64,000 nucleotides of DNA from Streptomyces olivaceoviridis (GCF_014650115.1 NZ_BMUI01000009.1:1-64000), one strand, 5' to 3'; positions 1 through 8,463 are shown, counted from the stretch's first letter. Numbers and translations: made by a program. The notes: generated by a model from the sequence alone, not told the origin.

Positions 1-146
1 CCTCCGAGGACTGGGGCGCCGAAGGACTCGCCGAACGGACCGACCGGGCCGCGGCGGAGCTGACCGCGCTGATGCCGTTGGCTCCGCGGCGGGGGGAGGA
101 GGCCGTTGTGCCCTTCGCCGAACAGCTCGCGGCGCTCCAGCGCTGA
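1..146 (+). CDS. C-terminal end of an unidentified protein (partial)
   Basis: Only the last 47 codons are present. The reading frame enters at base 3 and stops at the TGA at 144-146. The visible part is rich in Ala, Glu and Leu and looks like a helical C-terminus. There is no diagnostic motif, so I do not assign a family. It is co-directional with the response regulator that starts 184 bp downstream, but the gap and a promoter-like element just before position 331 suggest separate transcription. It is called coding because the frame is open to the window edge and has typical codon usage. Confidence 0.55.
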   Translation, partial: SEDWGAEGLAERTDRAAAELTALMPLAPRRGEEAVVPFAEQLAALQR

Positions 147-330
147 CGTCGCCCACCCACCCGGCGCGGCCGACCGAGAGGTCGCCGTCCCGGGTGGGTG
201 CCGACCCGCTCGGGGGAGTGGGCCGGGGGGTTCGCCGGTTGCCCCTGTGACGGTGAGAGGCCGGTAAAAAGGGTGATCGTAGGGCTGGCGGGCCCGGTCG
301 AACCACGGGCGGCCTTGGCAGACTGGGGAT

Positions 331-1059
331 GTGCCCCAGACTGTGCTGCTCGCCGAAGACGACCGTGCCATCCGTCATGCCCTGGAGCGTGCCCTGACGC
401 TGGAGGGGTACCAGGTGACGGCGGTGGCCGACGGCGTGGAAGCGCTGGCGCAGGCGCACCGCAACCCGCCGGACGTGCTCGTCCTCGACGTGATGATGCC
501 GGGCATCGACGGGCTCCAGGTGTGCCGGGTGCTGCGCGCCGAGGGGGACCGCACGCCCATCCTCATGCTCACCGCCCTCGTGGAGACCGCCGACCGCATC
601 GCGGGTCTGGACGCCGGCGCCGACGACTACGTGGTCAAGCCGTTCGACGTCGAGGAGGTCTTCGCCCGGCTGCGCGCGCTGCTGCGCCGTACCAGCGCGG
701 TGCCCGTCCCCGGCGGGGGCGCGGAGGGCCCGGTCCGTGAGGCGCAGGTGCCCTCCGACCGGCAGGTGGAGGCGGCCGGCCTGCGCATGGACCTCCAGGC
801 CCGCCGGGCCTGGCGCGGCGAGCGCGAGCTGGAACTGACCCGTACCGAGTTCGAGCTGCTGGAACTTCTGGCGCGCAACGCCGGCATCGTGCTCGACCAC
901 TCCACGATCTACGACCGCATCTGGGGCTACGACTTCGGCCCCGGCTCCAAGAACCTCGCCGTCTACGTCGGCTATCTGCGCCGCAAGCTGGACGAGCCCG
1001 GTGCCCCCCAGCTGATCCACACCGTGCGGGGCGTGGGTTACGTGCTGCGGGAGGACTAG
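331..1059 (+). CDS. OmpR/PhoB-family response regulator
   Basis: Two-component response regulator of 242 residues that acts as a DNA-binding transcription factor. The N-terminal receiver domain (about 4-115) has the acidic pair D10-D11, the phospho-acceptor D53 in a VLDVMMPG context, T81 and K103. A linker of about 45 residues leads to a winged-helix Trans_reg_C domain (about 145-240) with the usual ending HTVRGVGYVLR. The GTG start at 331 lies 7 nt after CAGACT (319-324), so the mRNA is probably leaderless. The histidine kinase gene follows with no gap, so the two form one operon and a cognate pair. The sequence resembles the MprA/PrrA branch. The signal sensed cannot be deduced. Confidence 0.95.
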   Translation: MPQTVLLAEDDRAIRHALERALTLEGYQVTAVADGVEALAQAHRNPPDVLVLDVMMPGIDGLQVCRVLRAEGDRTPILMLTALVETADRIAGLDAGADDYVVKPFDVEEVFARLRALLRRTSAVPVPGGGAEGPVREAQVPSDRQVEAAGLRMDLQARRAWRGERELELTRTEFELLELLARNAGIVLDHSTIYDRIWGYDFGPGSKNLAVYVGYLRRKLDEPGAPQLIHTVRGVGYVLRED

Positions 1060-2496
1060 GTGGGCCGCCGGTGGCTGCCGGACCGGCCCCGGCCGAAGCT
1101 GGTCTCCCTGCGCACCACCTTCGCGGTCTCCTTCGCGGCCGTCACCGCCGCGGTCACGATCCTCGTCGGCATCATGTCGTACAACTCCGCCGCGCGGCTC
1201 GTCCGGGTGGACCAGCAGTCGGTGTTCACGCAGGTCGTGCAGGACGTCCGGGGCGAGGTGCGGCAGCACACGATGGGTCCGGAGGACTTCTCCTCCTCCC
1301 GGCCGGGGCACGATCTGGTCCGTCCCGCCCGCACCGACGTCCAGGTGCTCGGCGCGCAGGGGCAGATCATCGACCACGGCAGCCCGGTGCTGCCGGTCAC
1401 CTCCCGGGACCGGGCCATGGCCCTCGCGCGGACGGCCGGGGAGGTGGTCGAGCACAAGGACGTGCGGGTGGACGCGGACCTGTTCCGCATCGCCACCGTC
1501 TCGCTCGGCAACGGGCGGGGGGCCGTCCAGGTCGCGCAGGAGTTCAGCGACACCGAGGATCTGCTGCGGGCGCTCCAGCAGCGGACGCTGATCCTGATGG
1601 CGGCGGTCGTGGTGGCGGCCGGGCTGTTCGGCTGGTGGCTGGCCCGGCGGATCACCCGGCGCCTGGTGATCCTGACGTCGGCCGCCGAGGACGTCGCCCG
1701 CACCCGGCAGCTGGGCATCCAGGTGCCGGTGGCCGGGCTGGACGAGGTGGGGCGTCTGGGCCGTGCCTTCGACCGGATGCTGGGGCGGCTCGCGCAGTCG
1801 GAGGAGGACCAGCGCAGGCTGGTGCAGGACGCCGGCCATGAACTCCGCACGCCGCTGACCTCCCTCCGTACGAACATCTCGCTGCTGCGGCGGATCGACG
1901 AACTCCCGCCCGCCACCCGGGAGGACCTGGTCGCCGACCTCTCCCAGGAGGCCCGGGAACTGACCGACCTGGTCAACGAGCTGGTCGACCTCGCCGCCGG
2001 GCAGTCCGACAGCGAGCCGCCCCAGCGGGTGGACCTCGCCGACCTCGCCGAGGACGTCGTGGGGCTGGCCCGGCGCCGTACCGGGCGGGAGATCGTGCTG
2101 CACGCGAGCGGTGACACGACGACCGACGGGCGGCCCGGGATGCTCCAGCGGGCCATCTCCAACCTGGTCGAGAACGCGGCCAAGTTCGACCGGGACGGCA
2201 AGGCGCCGATCGAGATCGGCGTCATGGGGCCGGCGCGGCCGGGGACGGTCCGGGTGGAGGTGCGGGACCGGGGGCCGGGGATCGCCGAGGGTGACCTCGT
2301 CCGCATCTTCGACCGCTTCTACCGTGCCGCCGACGCCCGCTCCCTGCCCGGCTCCGGTCTCGGCCTGTCCATCGTCCGCGAGGTCGCCATGGCCCACGGC
2401 GGGGCGCCGTTCGCCTTCCGCCGGGAGGGCGGAGGAGCGGTCATCGGCTTCACGGTGGGCGGCGGGATCGTCCCGGGCGGCGGCAGCGGCACCTGA
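1060..2496 (+). CDS. Membrane sensor histidine kinase (cognate of the upstream regulator)
   Basis: Sensor kinase of 478 residues in the cytoplasmic membrane. A first membrane helix at about 15-37 and a second at about 177-196 bracket an extracytoplasmic sensor loop of about 140 residues. A HAMP linker follows. The HisKA domain has the phospho-acceptor H260 in the motif DAGHELRTPL. The HATPase_c domain shows the N box (NLVENAAKF), a G1-like DRGPGI and a G2 GSGLGLSIV. GTG at 1060 directly abuts the regulator stop codon, implying translational coupling. The N-terminal layout matches MprB-like kinases, in line with the MprA-like partner. The sensor loop has no recognisable domain. Confidence 0.95.
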   Translation: MGRRWLPDRPRPKLVSLRTTFAVSFAAVTAAVTILVGIMSYNSAARLVRVDQQSVFTQVVQDVRGEVRQHTMGPEDFSSSRPGHDLVRPARTDVQVLGAQGQIIDHGSPVLPVTSRDRAMALARTAGEVVEHKDVRVDADLFRIATVSLGNGRGAVQVAQEFSDTEDLLRALQQRTLILMAAVVVAAGLFGWWLARRITRRLVILTSAAEDVARTRQLGIQVPVAGLDEVGRLGRAFDRMLGRLAQSEEDQRRLVQDAGHELRTPLTSLRTNISLLRRIDELPPATREDLVADLSQEARELTDLVNELVDLAAGQSDSEPPQRVDLADLAEDVVGLARRRTGREIVLHASGDTTTDGRPGMLQRAISNLVENAAKFDRDGKAPIEIGVMGPARPGTVRVEVRDRGPGIAEGDLVRIFDRFYRAADARSLPGSGLGLSIVREVAMAHGGAPFAFRREGGGAVIGFTVGGGIVPGGGSGT

Positions 2497-2659
2497 CGGG
2501 CGCGGGCCGGTGGAGGACACCTGAGGGGGCGGGGCGCCGGGCAGGGGGTGCGGGCCGCGCAGGCGGTGGACGCCGCCGACGCGGTGGCCGTCGCCGCGTA
2601 CGAGCGGGCGGGGATGCGTGGGGTGCCGTTCCCGGCCGCTGCCGGCGATTGAGTACGCG

Positions 2660-2679
2660 TACCCATCCCGGGACGGGTA
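2660..2679. promoter_or_regulatory. 20-bp palindrome, candidate operator
   Basis: TACCCATCCCGGGACGGGTA reads as its own reverse complement except at one symmetric pair. It lies about 45-65 bp before the start codon at 2725 and upstream of a TAGCGT -10 candidate at 2713-2718. An 8-bp palindrome TACGCGTA (2654-2661) overlaps its left edge. Its position fits an operator or activator site for the gene at 2725. No regulator for it is evident. Confidence 0.45.
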
Positions 2680-2712
2680 GGTACGCCCATCCGCCCGCCG
2701 GGCCGGCCGCCG

Positions 2713-2718
2713 TAGCGT
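2713..2718 (+). promoter_or_regulatory. -10 element of a probable leaderless promoter
   Basis: TAGCGT lies 6 nt before the GTG at 2725. This is the arrangement seen at many leaderless Streptomyces genes and supports that GTG as the start. Confidence 0.5.
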
Positions 2719-2724
2719 CGCCCT

Positions 2725-3444
2725 GTGCCTGAGGAGACCGCACCGACCGCCGCCGACACCCCCGCCGACACCGCCACCGCCGCAGGCACCGCCGGGTCCG
2801 GGGCCCGTTCGCTCGGCCTCGGCTGTCTCGGCTGCGCCGGGGTGCTGTTCGTCGCCGTGGTCGCTCTGCTCATCCGGCTCGCCTGGAACGCGGAGGACGC
2901 GACGGACCTTCCCCGGGTCGCGCCCGAGGAGATGGCCGACCGTGTCTTCGGACACTCGCAGGAGGCGTACGACGTCCTGGGGTTCACGCGGACGGTGCGG
3001 CCGGGGGCCGAGCGCGTCGGCGTCAGCACGCAGAACACGGTGGACGCCGGCTACTGCTACGACGGAGGGCTGCTGGGGCTGGAGGACAAGACCGTCGACG
3101 GCGCCTACCGGATGTCCCACTCGTGGGCGGTGGACCACGTGCCCGCGAGCCAGGCCGTCCCCGGCCTGCGCCGGCTGCACCAGCGGCTGAAGGACGACGG
3201 CTGGGAGGTCTCCTCGTACCGCGAGGGCGGGAAGGGCAAGGACTGGTCGCTGTATGTGCGGCGGGACGGCGAGGACGAGCGGATGTCCTTCACCTGGGAC
3301 CCGGACCAGCAGTACTTCATCGGCGGCAGCACCGCGCCCTGCGCCTACGACCCCGGATGGACGGACGGCGGCACGGACTCCTACTCCCCCGGTGACGCCG
3401 CCCGGTCCGTGCGCCCGCCCGCCCTCGGGCCCGGTCGGCCATGA
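2725..3444 (+). CDS. Single-pass membrane protein of unknown function
   Basis: Predicted 239-residue protein with no family I recognise. Residues 1-29 are Thr/Ala/Pro-rich and cytoplasmic. One hydrophobic helix spans about 30-51 and includes two cysteines in GCLGC. A soluble C-terminal domain of about 185 residues is probably extracytoplasmic. That domain has paired Cys and Tyr residues near residues 110 and 215, suggesting a compact disulphide-bonded fold. The start is GTG just after a TAGCGT box. The gene stands alone, tail to tail with the DUF2156 gene on the other strand (20 bp apart), and may be under a palindromic operator at 2660-2679. Confidence 0.75.
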   Translation: MPEETAPTAADTPADTATAAGTAGSGARSLGLGCLGCAGVLFVAVVALLIRLAWNAEDATDLPRVAPEEMADRVFGHSQEAYDVLGFTRTVRPGAERVGVSTQNTVDAGYCYDGGLLGLEDKTVDGAYRMSHSWAVDHVPASQAVPGLRRLHQRLKDDGWEVSSYREGGKGKDWSLYVRRDGEDERMSFTWDPDQQYFIGGSTAPCAYDPGWTDGGTDSYSPGDAARSVRPPALGPGRP

Positions 3445-3463
3445 GCGGCCCGGCAGGGTTCGG

Positions 3464-5278
3464 CTATGAGCGGCCCGGCAGGGTGAGGAAGCCCTCGGCG
3501 CGGGCGCTCGCCAGGCCGATCCTCGGGATGTCGCTGCTCTTGGCGAAGAGCAGGAAGCGGGGTTCCCACACCGGCCGGTACTTGGCGTTGGCCCGGTAGA
3601 GGGACTCGATCTGCCACCAGCGGGAGAAGAAGGTGAGGGTCGAGCGCCACAGGCGCAGCACCGGGCCCGCGCCGAGGCGGGCGCCGCGTTCGAAGACCGA
3701 GCGGAACATCGCGAAGTTGAGCGAGACCCGGTCGATCCCCAGCTCCTTCGCCTGGAGGAGCAGTTCGACGACCATGTACTCCATCAGGCCGTTCTCACAG
3801 GCGCGGTCGCGCCGCATCAGGTCCAGGGAGAGGCCGCGCTCGCCCCAGGGCACGAAGCTGAGCAGGGCGCGGGGTTCGCCGTCCGCGTCCCGGCACTCCA
3901 GCATCACGCAGCGGCCGTCGGCCGGGTCGCCGAGGCGGCCGAGGGCCATGGAGAAGCCGCGTTCGGTGGCGCCGTCCCGCCAGTGGTCGGCGCGGTCCAC
4001 GAGGACGGCCATCTCCTCGGCGGGGATGTCCTCGTGGCGGCGGACGCGGACCGTGCAGCCGGCCCGGCGGACCCGGTTGTGGGCCTGGCGGACCACGCGC
4101 ATGGCCCGGCCTTCGAGGGTGAAGTCGGCGAGGTCCACGATCGCCTCGTCGCCGAGTTCCAGCGCGTCCAGGCCGTGCCGGGCGTAGACGGTGCCCGCCT
4201 CCTCGCTCGCGCCCATCACGGCCGGGGTCCAGGCGTGCCGGCGGGCCTCGGCGAGCCAGGCGTCGATGGCGCCGGGCCAGGCCTCGGGGTCGCCGAGCGG
4301 GTCGCCGGAGGCGAGGCTGACCCCGCCGACGACACGGTAGGCGATGGCGGCCTTGCCGCTGGGGGAGAAGATGACGGCCTTGTCGCGGCGCAGGGCGAAG
4401 TAGCCGAGGGAGTCGCGCTCGCCGTGACGCTCCAGCAGGTCGCGCAGCCTGTGTTCGTCCTCCTCCGCGAGCAGGCAGGCGCCGCGCGGGGCGCGGAAGC
4501 AGGCGTAGAGGACCGCGAGGAACACCACGGCCATCGCGATGTTGACGACGACGTCCACCCAGCGGGGGGCCTGGACGGCGGTGACGTGGTCGGCGAGCGG
4601 GCCGACGCTGATGCCGCGCAGCAGGGTGTAGGCGATCTCGTCCTTGAGGCCGGCGCCGGTGACCTTGTTCGTCGTGTGGACCAGGAGCGTGCCGAGGCCG
4701 CCGCCGGCGAGGGTGCCGCCGATGCCGGTGGCGAGGGCCAGGCGCGGGTTGGAGCGGTCGCCGATGGCGTCGAACTCGCGGCGCCCGAGCAGCAGGGCGG
4801 CGACGAACAGGCCGGTGAGGGCGGTGGAGACCCAGTTGAAGGCGTGCTCGCGGTAGGGGGCGCGGGTGAGGGCGACGGCGTAGAGGCCGAAGAGGGGGCC
4901 GGCGAGGAGGAGGTTGAAGAGCCAGGCGGCTCGTTTGCGACGGCGCATCACCACCGCGAGGAACAGGGCGAGGGCCGCCGAGACCAGGCCGGCGGTGGCC
5001 AGGTACGGGGTGAAGTACTCGCCCGCGTTGTGTTCGTGCACCTCTTCGCGGAAGGGGAGGGACACGACCGCCGCCAGGTTCAGCACGGCCAGCAGGCGCA
5101 GGTACCAGACGGTGGCCGTGGCGGCGCGGGTGCGCAGCCGGTGGTCGCCGCCGATGCGGAGGAGACGGGGGGAGGGGACGCGGACGGCGCGGCGGGGAGC
5201 GGGGATCCGCTGCGGGGGCGGGGACGGCTGTCGTGCGGTGGTCATCCGTTGTTCGGACGTCGTCTGTGGTGCGGGCAT
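3464..5278 (-). CDS. DUF2156 (MprF C-domain-like) membrane protein, putative aminoacyl-phosphatidylglycerol synthase
   Basis: A 604-residue membrane protein. About 60-270 contains several hydrophobic helices. From about 285 to the end is a soluble DUF2156/LPG-synthase C-terminal domain, a double-GNAT fold that in MprF/LysX proteins transfers an aminoacyl group from tRNA to phosphatidylglycerol. Supporting stretches include AYRVVGGVSLASGDPLGDP, the RRAGC/RVRR basic region and the LNFAMFRSVFERG block near 530. The membrane part is shorter than in full-length MprF, so flippase activity is uncertain. Met1 at 5278 has an AAGGGTGA Shine-Dalgarno 9 nt upstream; Met12 is an alternative. The promoter contains an inverted repeat (5320-5338) that recurs before the M55 peptidase gene. 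The likely role is envelope charge modification. Confidence 0.82.
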   Translation of the reverse strand: MPAPQTTSEQRMTTARQPSPPPQRIPAPRRAVRVPSPRLLRIGGDHRLRTRAATATVWYLRLLAVLNLAAVVSLPFREEVHEHNAGEYFTPYLATAGLVSAALALFLAVVMRRRKRAAWLFNLLLAGPLFGLYAVALTRAPYREHAFNWVSTALTGLFVAALLLGRREFDAIGDRSNPRLALATGIGGTLAGGGLGTLLVHTTNKVTGAGLKDEIAYTLLRGISVGPLADHVTAVQAPRWVDVVVNIAMAVVFLAVLYACFRAPRGACLLAEEDEHRLRDLLERHGERDSLGYFALRRDKAVIFSPSGKAAIAYRVVGGVSLASGDPLGDPEAWPGAIDAWLAEARRHAWTPAVMGASEEAGTVYARHGLDALELGDEAIVDLADFTLEGRAMRVVRQAHNRVRRAGCTVRVRRHEDIPAEEMAVLVDRADHWRDGATERGFSMALGRLGDPADGRCVMLECRDADGEPRALLSFVPWGERGLSLDLMRRDRACENGLMEYMVVELLLQAKELGIDRVSLNFAMFRSVFERGARLGAGPVLRLWRSTLTFFSRWWQIESLYRANAKYRPVWEPRFLLFAKSSDIPRIGLASARAEGFLTLPGRS

Positions 5279-5319
5279 GGCGACTGGTCACCCTTGGGGA
5301 CGGGGACGGGGCACCGCAG

Positions 5320-5338
5320 ACCCTACAGCTTGTAGGGT
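5320..5338. promoter_or_regulatory. Inverted repeat operator, copy 1
   Basis: ACCCTACA-GCT-TGTAGGGT has perfect 8-bp arms. Read on the minus strand, one arm supplies TAGGGT, a good -10 about 40 nt before the DUF2156 start at 5278. A protein bound here would block RNA polymerase. A near-identical copy lies at 5715-5733. Confidence 0.6.
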
Positions 5339-5388
5339 AACGGGCGGACGGGAATCCGCACAGCCGGCGCACAGCCCCCCGGCGTCCC

Positions 5389-5661
5389 TCAGTCGCCGCC
5401 TCCTCGCCGGGCCGCCGTCAGCAGCCAGGCCAGATTGCCCACCGCCGCCCCGGCGGCCACCGCGGCGACGATCACCCCGCCGGTCGCGAGGCCGTCGCTG
5501 AACAGGTGCGGGCGCCGGTCCAGGCTGTGCAGCCCGAAGCCGCACAGCTCGTACACGCCGACGGCGGCGATCACCAGGCTGACGATCAGCACGGTCAGCG
5601 TCGGCGCGAGACTGCGCGCGCAGACCTCCGTGCCGGGCTCCGCTTCCGTGATGTCCTGCAT
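5389..5661 (-). CDS. Small two-TM membrane protein, unknown function
   Basis: A 90-residue protein with a short acidic N-terminus (MQDITEAEPG) and two hydrophobic helices at about 20-40 and 60-84, separated by a polar loop with HSLDRRP. No family is recognised. It lies between two promoters that share the same inverted repeat (5320-5338 and 5715-5733) and is co-directional with the DUF2156 gene downstream of it. It could belong to the same envelope-stress regulon. Its codon usage looks genuine. Confidence 0.65.
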   Translation of the reverse strand: MQDITEAEPGTEVCARSLAPTLTVLIVSLVIAAVGVYELCGFGLHSLDRRPHLFSDGLATGGVIVAAVAAGAAVGNLAWLLTAARRGGGD

Positions 5662-5714
5662 GGGTCCCCCGTTGAACAGACGTGTGCACAGCCCGGTGGC
5701 CGTCGGCGCTTGGG

Positions 5715-5733
5715 AACCTACAATACGTAGGGT
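5715..5733. promoter_or_regulatory. Inverted repeat operator, copy 2
   Basis: AACCTACA-ATA-CGTAGGGT matches the repeat at 5320-5338 at 14 of 16 arm positions, with the same 3-nt spacer. It lies just upstream of TAGGCT (5739-5744), the -10 candidate of the M55 peptidase gene, so it overlaps the -35/spacer region. Confidence 0.55.
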
Positions 5734-5738
5734 CGGTT

Positions 5739-5744
5739 AGGCTC
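5739..5744 (+). promoter_or_regulatory. -10 element of a probable leaderless promoter
   Basis: TAGGCT is followed 6 nt later by GTG at 5751. This supports the GTG as both transcription and translation start. An in-frame upstream ATG at 5682 lies before the promoter and is therefore unlikely. Confidence 0.55.
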
Positions 5745-5750
5745 GACGCC

Positions 5751-6581
5751 GTGCGGATCTACATCAGCGTGGACATGGAAGGCATCACCGGGCTCGTCGA
5801 CGCCGACGACGTCCAGCCCGGCGGCCGGGACTACGAGCGGGGCCGCGCCCTGATGGCCGAGGACGTGAACGCCGCCGTACGGGGCGCGCTGACGGCCGGC
5901 GCGACCGGCATCCTGGTCAACGACGCCCACGGACCGATGCGCAACCTGCTCCCCGAGGCGCTGCACCCGGCGGCCCGCCTGGTGCGCGGCAGGCCCAAGC
6001 AGCTCGGCATGCTGGAAGGGCTGACCGGGGAGTACGACGCCGCGCTGTGCGTCGGCTACCACTCCCGGGCCGGTGCGCCGGGCGTGCTCAGCCACAGCTT
6101 CATGGGCCACGAGATCGAGGACATGTGGCTGGACGGCCGCCCGGTCGGCGAGATCGGCCTGGCCCACGCCACGGCCGCGGCCCTCGGGGTGCCCGTGGTG
6201 GCCCTCACGGGTGACGACGCGGCGTGCGCGGAGATGACGGAGTGGGACGCGTCGGTCGTCACCGTCCCGGTGAAGTACGCACGCGACCGGTTCGCGGCCG
6301 AGCTGCGGCCTCAGGCGGAGGCGCGGGAGGCCATCGAGGAGGCGGTCGCCCGGGCGCTGTCCCAGGACCCGCCCCGCCCCGCCCCCTCCGCCGCCGAGGC
6401 CACCCTGACCGTCCGCTGGCAGTCGACCTCGGTCGCCGCCACCCTGCTCGGCATCCCCGGGGTGACGGCCGAGGACCCCAGGACGGTCCGGGCGAGAGGT
6501 GAACTGCCCGCGTTGTACCGGCAGTTCGGGGTGTGGATGCGGGTGGCGGCGTCGCTCACCAACCAGCCGCCGTACTGCTGA
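5751..6581 (+). CDS. M55-family D-aminopeptidase (DppA-like)
   Basis: Zinc-dependent D-aminopeptidase of 276 residues. The family cleaves D-Ala-containing peptides, likely recycling peptidoglycan stem peptides. Counting from the GTG at 5751, the ligands fall at D8 and E10 (SVDMEG), H60 (NDAHG), H104 (GYHSRAG) and E134 (GEIG), with H115 as the likely catalytic residue. These positions agree almost exactly with Bacillus subtilis DppA numbering, which strongly supports this start over the in-frame ATG at 5682. There is no signal peptide, so it acts in the cytoplasm. The promoter shares its inverted repeat with the DUF2156 gene, linking peptide recycling to envelope modification. Confidence 0.93.
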   Translation: MRIYISVDMEGITGLVDADDVQPGGRDYERGRALMAEDVNAAVRGALTAGATGILVNDAHGPMRNLLPEALHPAARLVRGRPKQLGMLEGLTGEYDAALCVGYHSRAGAPGVLSHSFMGHEIEDMWLDGRPVGEIGLAHATAAALGVPVVALTGDDAACAEMTEWDASVVTVPVKYARDRFAAELRPQAEAREAIEEAVARALSQDPPRPAPSAAEATLTVRWQSTSVAATLLGIPGVTAEDPRTVRARGELPALYRQFGVWMRVAASLTNQPPYC

Positions 6582-6704
6582 CGCCCGCCGGCCGCGCGGC
6601 GGGCGTGGGCGCGGGCCGCCTGCCCGCCCTGGACAACGCCCTCCCGGCCGGCCGCACCCGGACCGAGCGGCCGGAACCGTTCGGCTGGGCCGGTCGACCG
6701 GGTG

Positions 6705-8120
6705 TCAGCGTCGCCTGTCCCGCAGGAACAGCGCGCTCGTGACGGTGCCCAGGAGCACGAGGGCCGCGTTCAGCGCGATCGCCGTCTTCAGGCCGCCGAG
6801 GACCGCCAGGGCGCCCGTACCGCTCATGGCGGCGGTGACGACGGCGCTCATCACCGGCGTACCCATGGTGATCCCGACCTGCTGGGTCATCGTCGCGAGC
6901 CCGGTGGCCAGCCCCTGCTCCCGGTCGGCGAGACCCGAGGTGGCGGTCACCATGAAACCGACGATGACCAGCATGTTGCCCACACCGCCCGCGAAGGTCG
7001 CGGCCGACAGCAGCCACAGCGAGGAACGGCCGGTGCCGAGCCCGAGCAGGGCCGCCGTGCAGAGGGCCTGACCGAGGCCGCCGGCCAGCAGCACCCGGGT
7101 GGCGCCGAGCCCGCCGATCAGCCGCGGGGCGAGGGCACCGCCGACGACGGTCCCCGCGCCCAGCACGCCGAACGTCAGCCCGGCGGCCAACGGCGAGAAG
7201 CCGAGCACCTCCTGGAGGTACAGGGTCAGCAGGAACACCAGGGACGTCTCGGTCAGGAACGCGATCAGACCGGCGACGTTCCCCCACGCCACCGACCGCC
7301 TGCCCAGCACGTGCGGCGGCACCAGCGGCGCGGACACCCGGCGTTCCACCGCCCCGAACACACCCAGCAGCATCACCCCGGCCGTGAGCGGCAGCAGCGT
7401 GGCCGGCGCGCCCCAGCCGTGCTCACCCGCCTGCGTCAGACCGAGGACGACGGCCAGCAGTCCGAGCGTCACGGTGACGGCACCCGGCACATCCGGCTTC
7501 GGACGCTCCTCGGGCCGGGACTCGGCGATGACGGCGGGCGCGACCAGGAGCACGGCGAGGGCCACCGGTACGTTGACGAAGAACGCCCAGCGCCAGGACA
7601 GCAGGTCGGTCAGCAGACCGCCGAGGACCGCCCCGGTGGTGAAACCGGCCGACATCAGCGCCCCGTTGAGCCCGAGCGCCTTCTCCCGCAGCGGGCCCTC
7701 CGGGAAGGACGTCGTCAGCAGTGACAGACCGGCCGGGGTCACCGCCGCGGTGGCCAGCCCCTGGAACACCCGGGCCACGATGAGCACCTCGGGGCTCCGC
7801 GCCAGTCCGCCCGCCAGCGAGGCCGCGCCGAGGACGACGAGACCGGCCAGGAACAGCCGACGGCGGCCGAAGAGATCGGCGACCCGCCCGAACAGCAGGG
7901 TGAACCCGGCCGCGCAGAGGGCGAACGCCGTGCCGATCCACTGGAGATGGGCGAGCCGGAAGCCGAGACCGGCGCCGATCACCGGCAGGGCCACGTTCAG
8001 GATGGAGAAGTCCACGGCCAGCATGAACTGGGCCGCGAGCAGCAGCACCAGCACCAGGCGGAGCCGGGGGGTGAGGACGGGGGAGGCGCCGGGCGGCTGG
8101 TGGGTGACGGTGACGGACAT
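6705..8120 (-). CDS. MFS exporter, DHA2 (EmrB/QacA, 14-TM) family
   Basis: Predicted 471-residue proton-driven drug or metabolite exporter. The N-terminal half shows motif D1-like LAVDFSILNVALPVIG, motif A GRVADLFGRRRLFLAG and the antiporter motif C-like GLLTDLLSWRWAFFVN. About 14 hydrophobic helices are visible. I chose ATG at 8120, which has an AGAGGGGA Shine-Dalgarno 10 nt upstream. An in-frame ATG at 8156 would add 12 residues and has no such site. The gene is divergent from an XRE-family regulator (8661), which is the usual arrangement for a regulator controlling an exporter. The 540 bp between them are filled mainly by a degenerate tandem repeat. Confidence 0.9.
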   Translation of the reverse strand: MSVTVTHQPPGASPVLTPRLRLVLVLLLAAQFMLAVDFSILNVALPVIGAGLGFRLAHLQWIGTAFALCAAGFTLLFGRVADLFGRRRLFLAGLVVLGAASLAGGLARSPEVLIVARVFQGLATAAVTPAGLSLLTTSFPEGPLREKALGLNGALMSAGFTTGAVLGGLLTDLLSWRWAFFVNVPVALAVLLVAPAVIAESRPEERPKPDVPGAVTVTLGLLAVVLGLTQAGEHGWGAPATLLPLTAGVMLLGVFGAVERRVSAPLVPPHVLGRRSVAWGNVAGLIAFLTETSLVFLLTLYLQEVLGFSPLAAGLTFGVLGAGTVVGGALAPRLIGGLGATRVLLAGGLGQALCTAALLGLGTGRSSLWLLSAATFAGGVGNMLVIVGFMVTATSGLADREQGLATGLATMTQQVGITMGTPVMSAVVTAAMSGTGALAVLGGLKTAIALNAALVLLGTVTSALFLRDRRR

Positions 8121-8175
8121 GACGGGACGGTCCCCTCTGGTGACGGAGGCGTTCATGCGGGACGGGGGTTCGCGG

Positions 8176-8463
8176 TGTGCGGCGACGTTGCGGGGGGGTC
8201 GGCGGAGGTGCCGGTGTTCGGCGGAGCCGCCGGTGGTCGCTGGGGTGGCTGGTCGGTGTTCGCTGGGGTTGCTGTGTTAGGCGGAGTCGCCGGTGGTCGC
8301 TGGTGTTGCTGTGTCCGGCGGAGTCACCGGTGTTCGCTGGAGTGGCTGGCCGGTGCTCGCCGGGGTTGCTGTGCTCGCCGGGGTTGCTGTGTTCGGCGGA
8401 GTCGCCGGAGTTCGACGGAGTTGCTGTGCCGGCGGAGCCGCCGGTGTTCGGCGGAGCCGCCGG
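8176..8463. repeat. Degenerate 18-19-bp tandem repeat array
   Basis: About 13-15 imperfect copies of an 18-19-bp unit with consensus GTGTTCGSYGGRGTYGCYG fill the intergenic region between the divergent MFS exporter and XRE regulator genes. Copies alternate between GGCGGAGTCGCC and GCTGGGGTTGCT versions. There are no constant-length unique spacers, so this is not CRISPR. Open frames across it are low-complexity and are not considered genes. The rest of 8121-8660 holds the promoters of both genes and nothing else recognisable. Confidence 0.75.

Noticed and set aside
8176..8463. CRISPR array
   Set aside because: Repeats are degenerate and contiguous with no unique spacers of constant length, and no cas genes are nearby.
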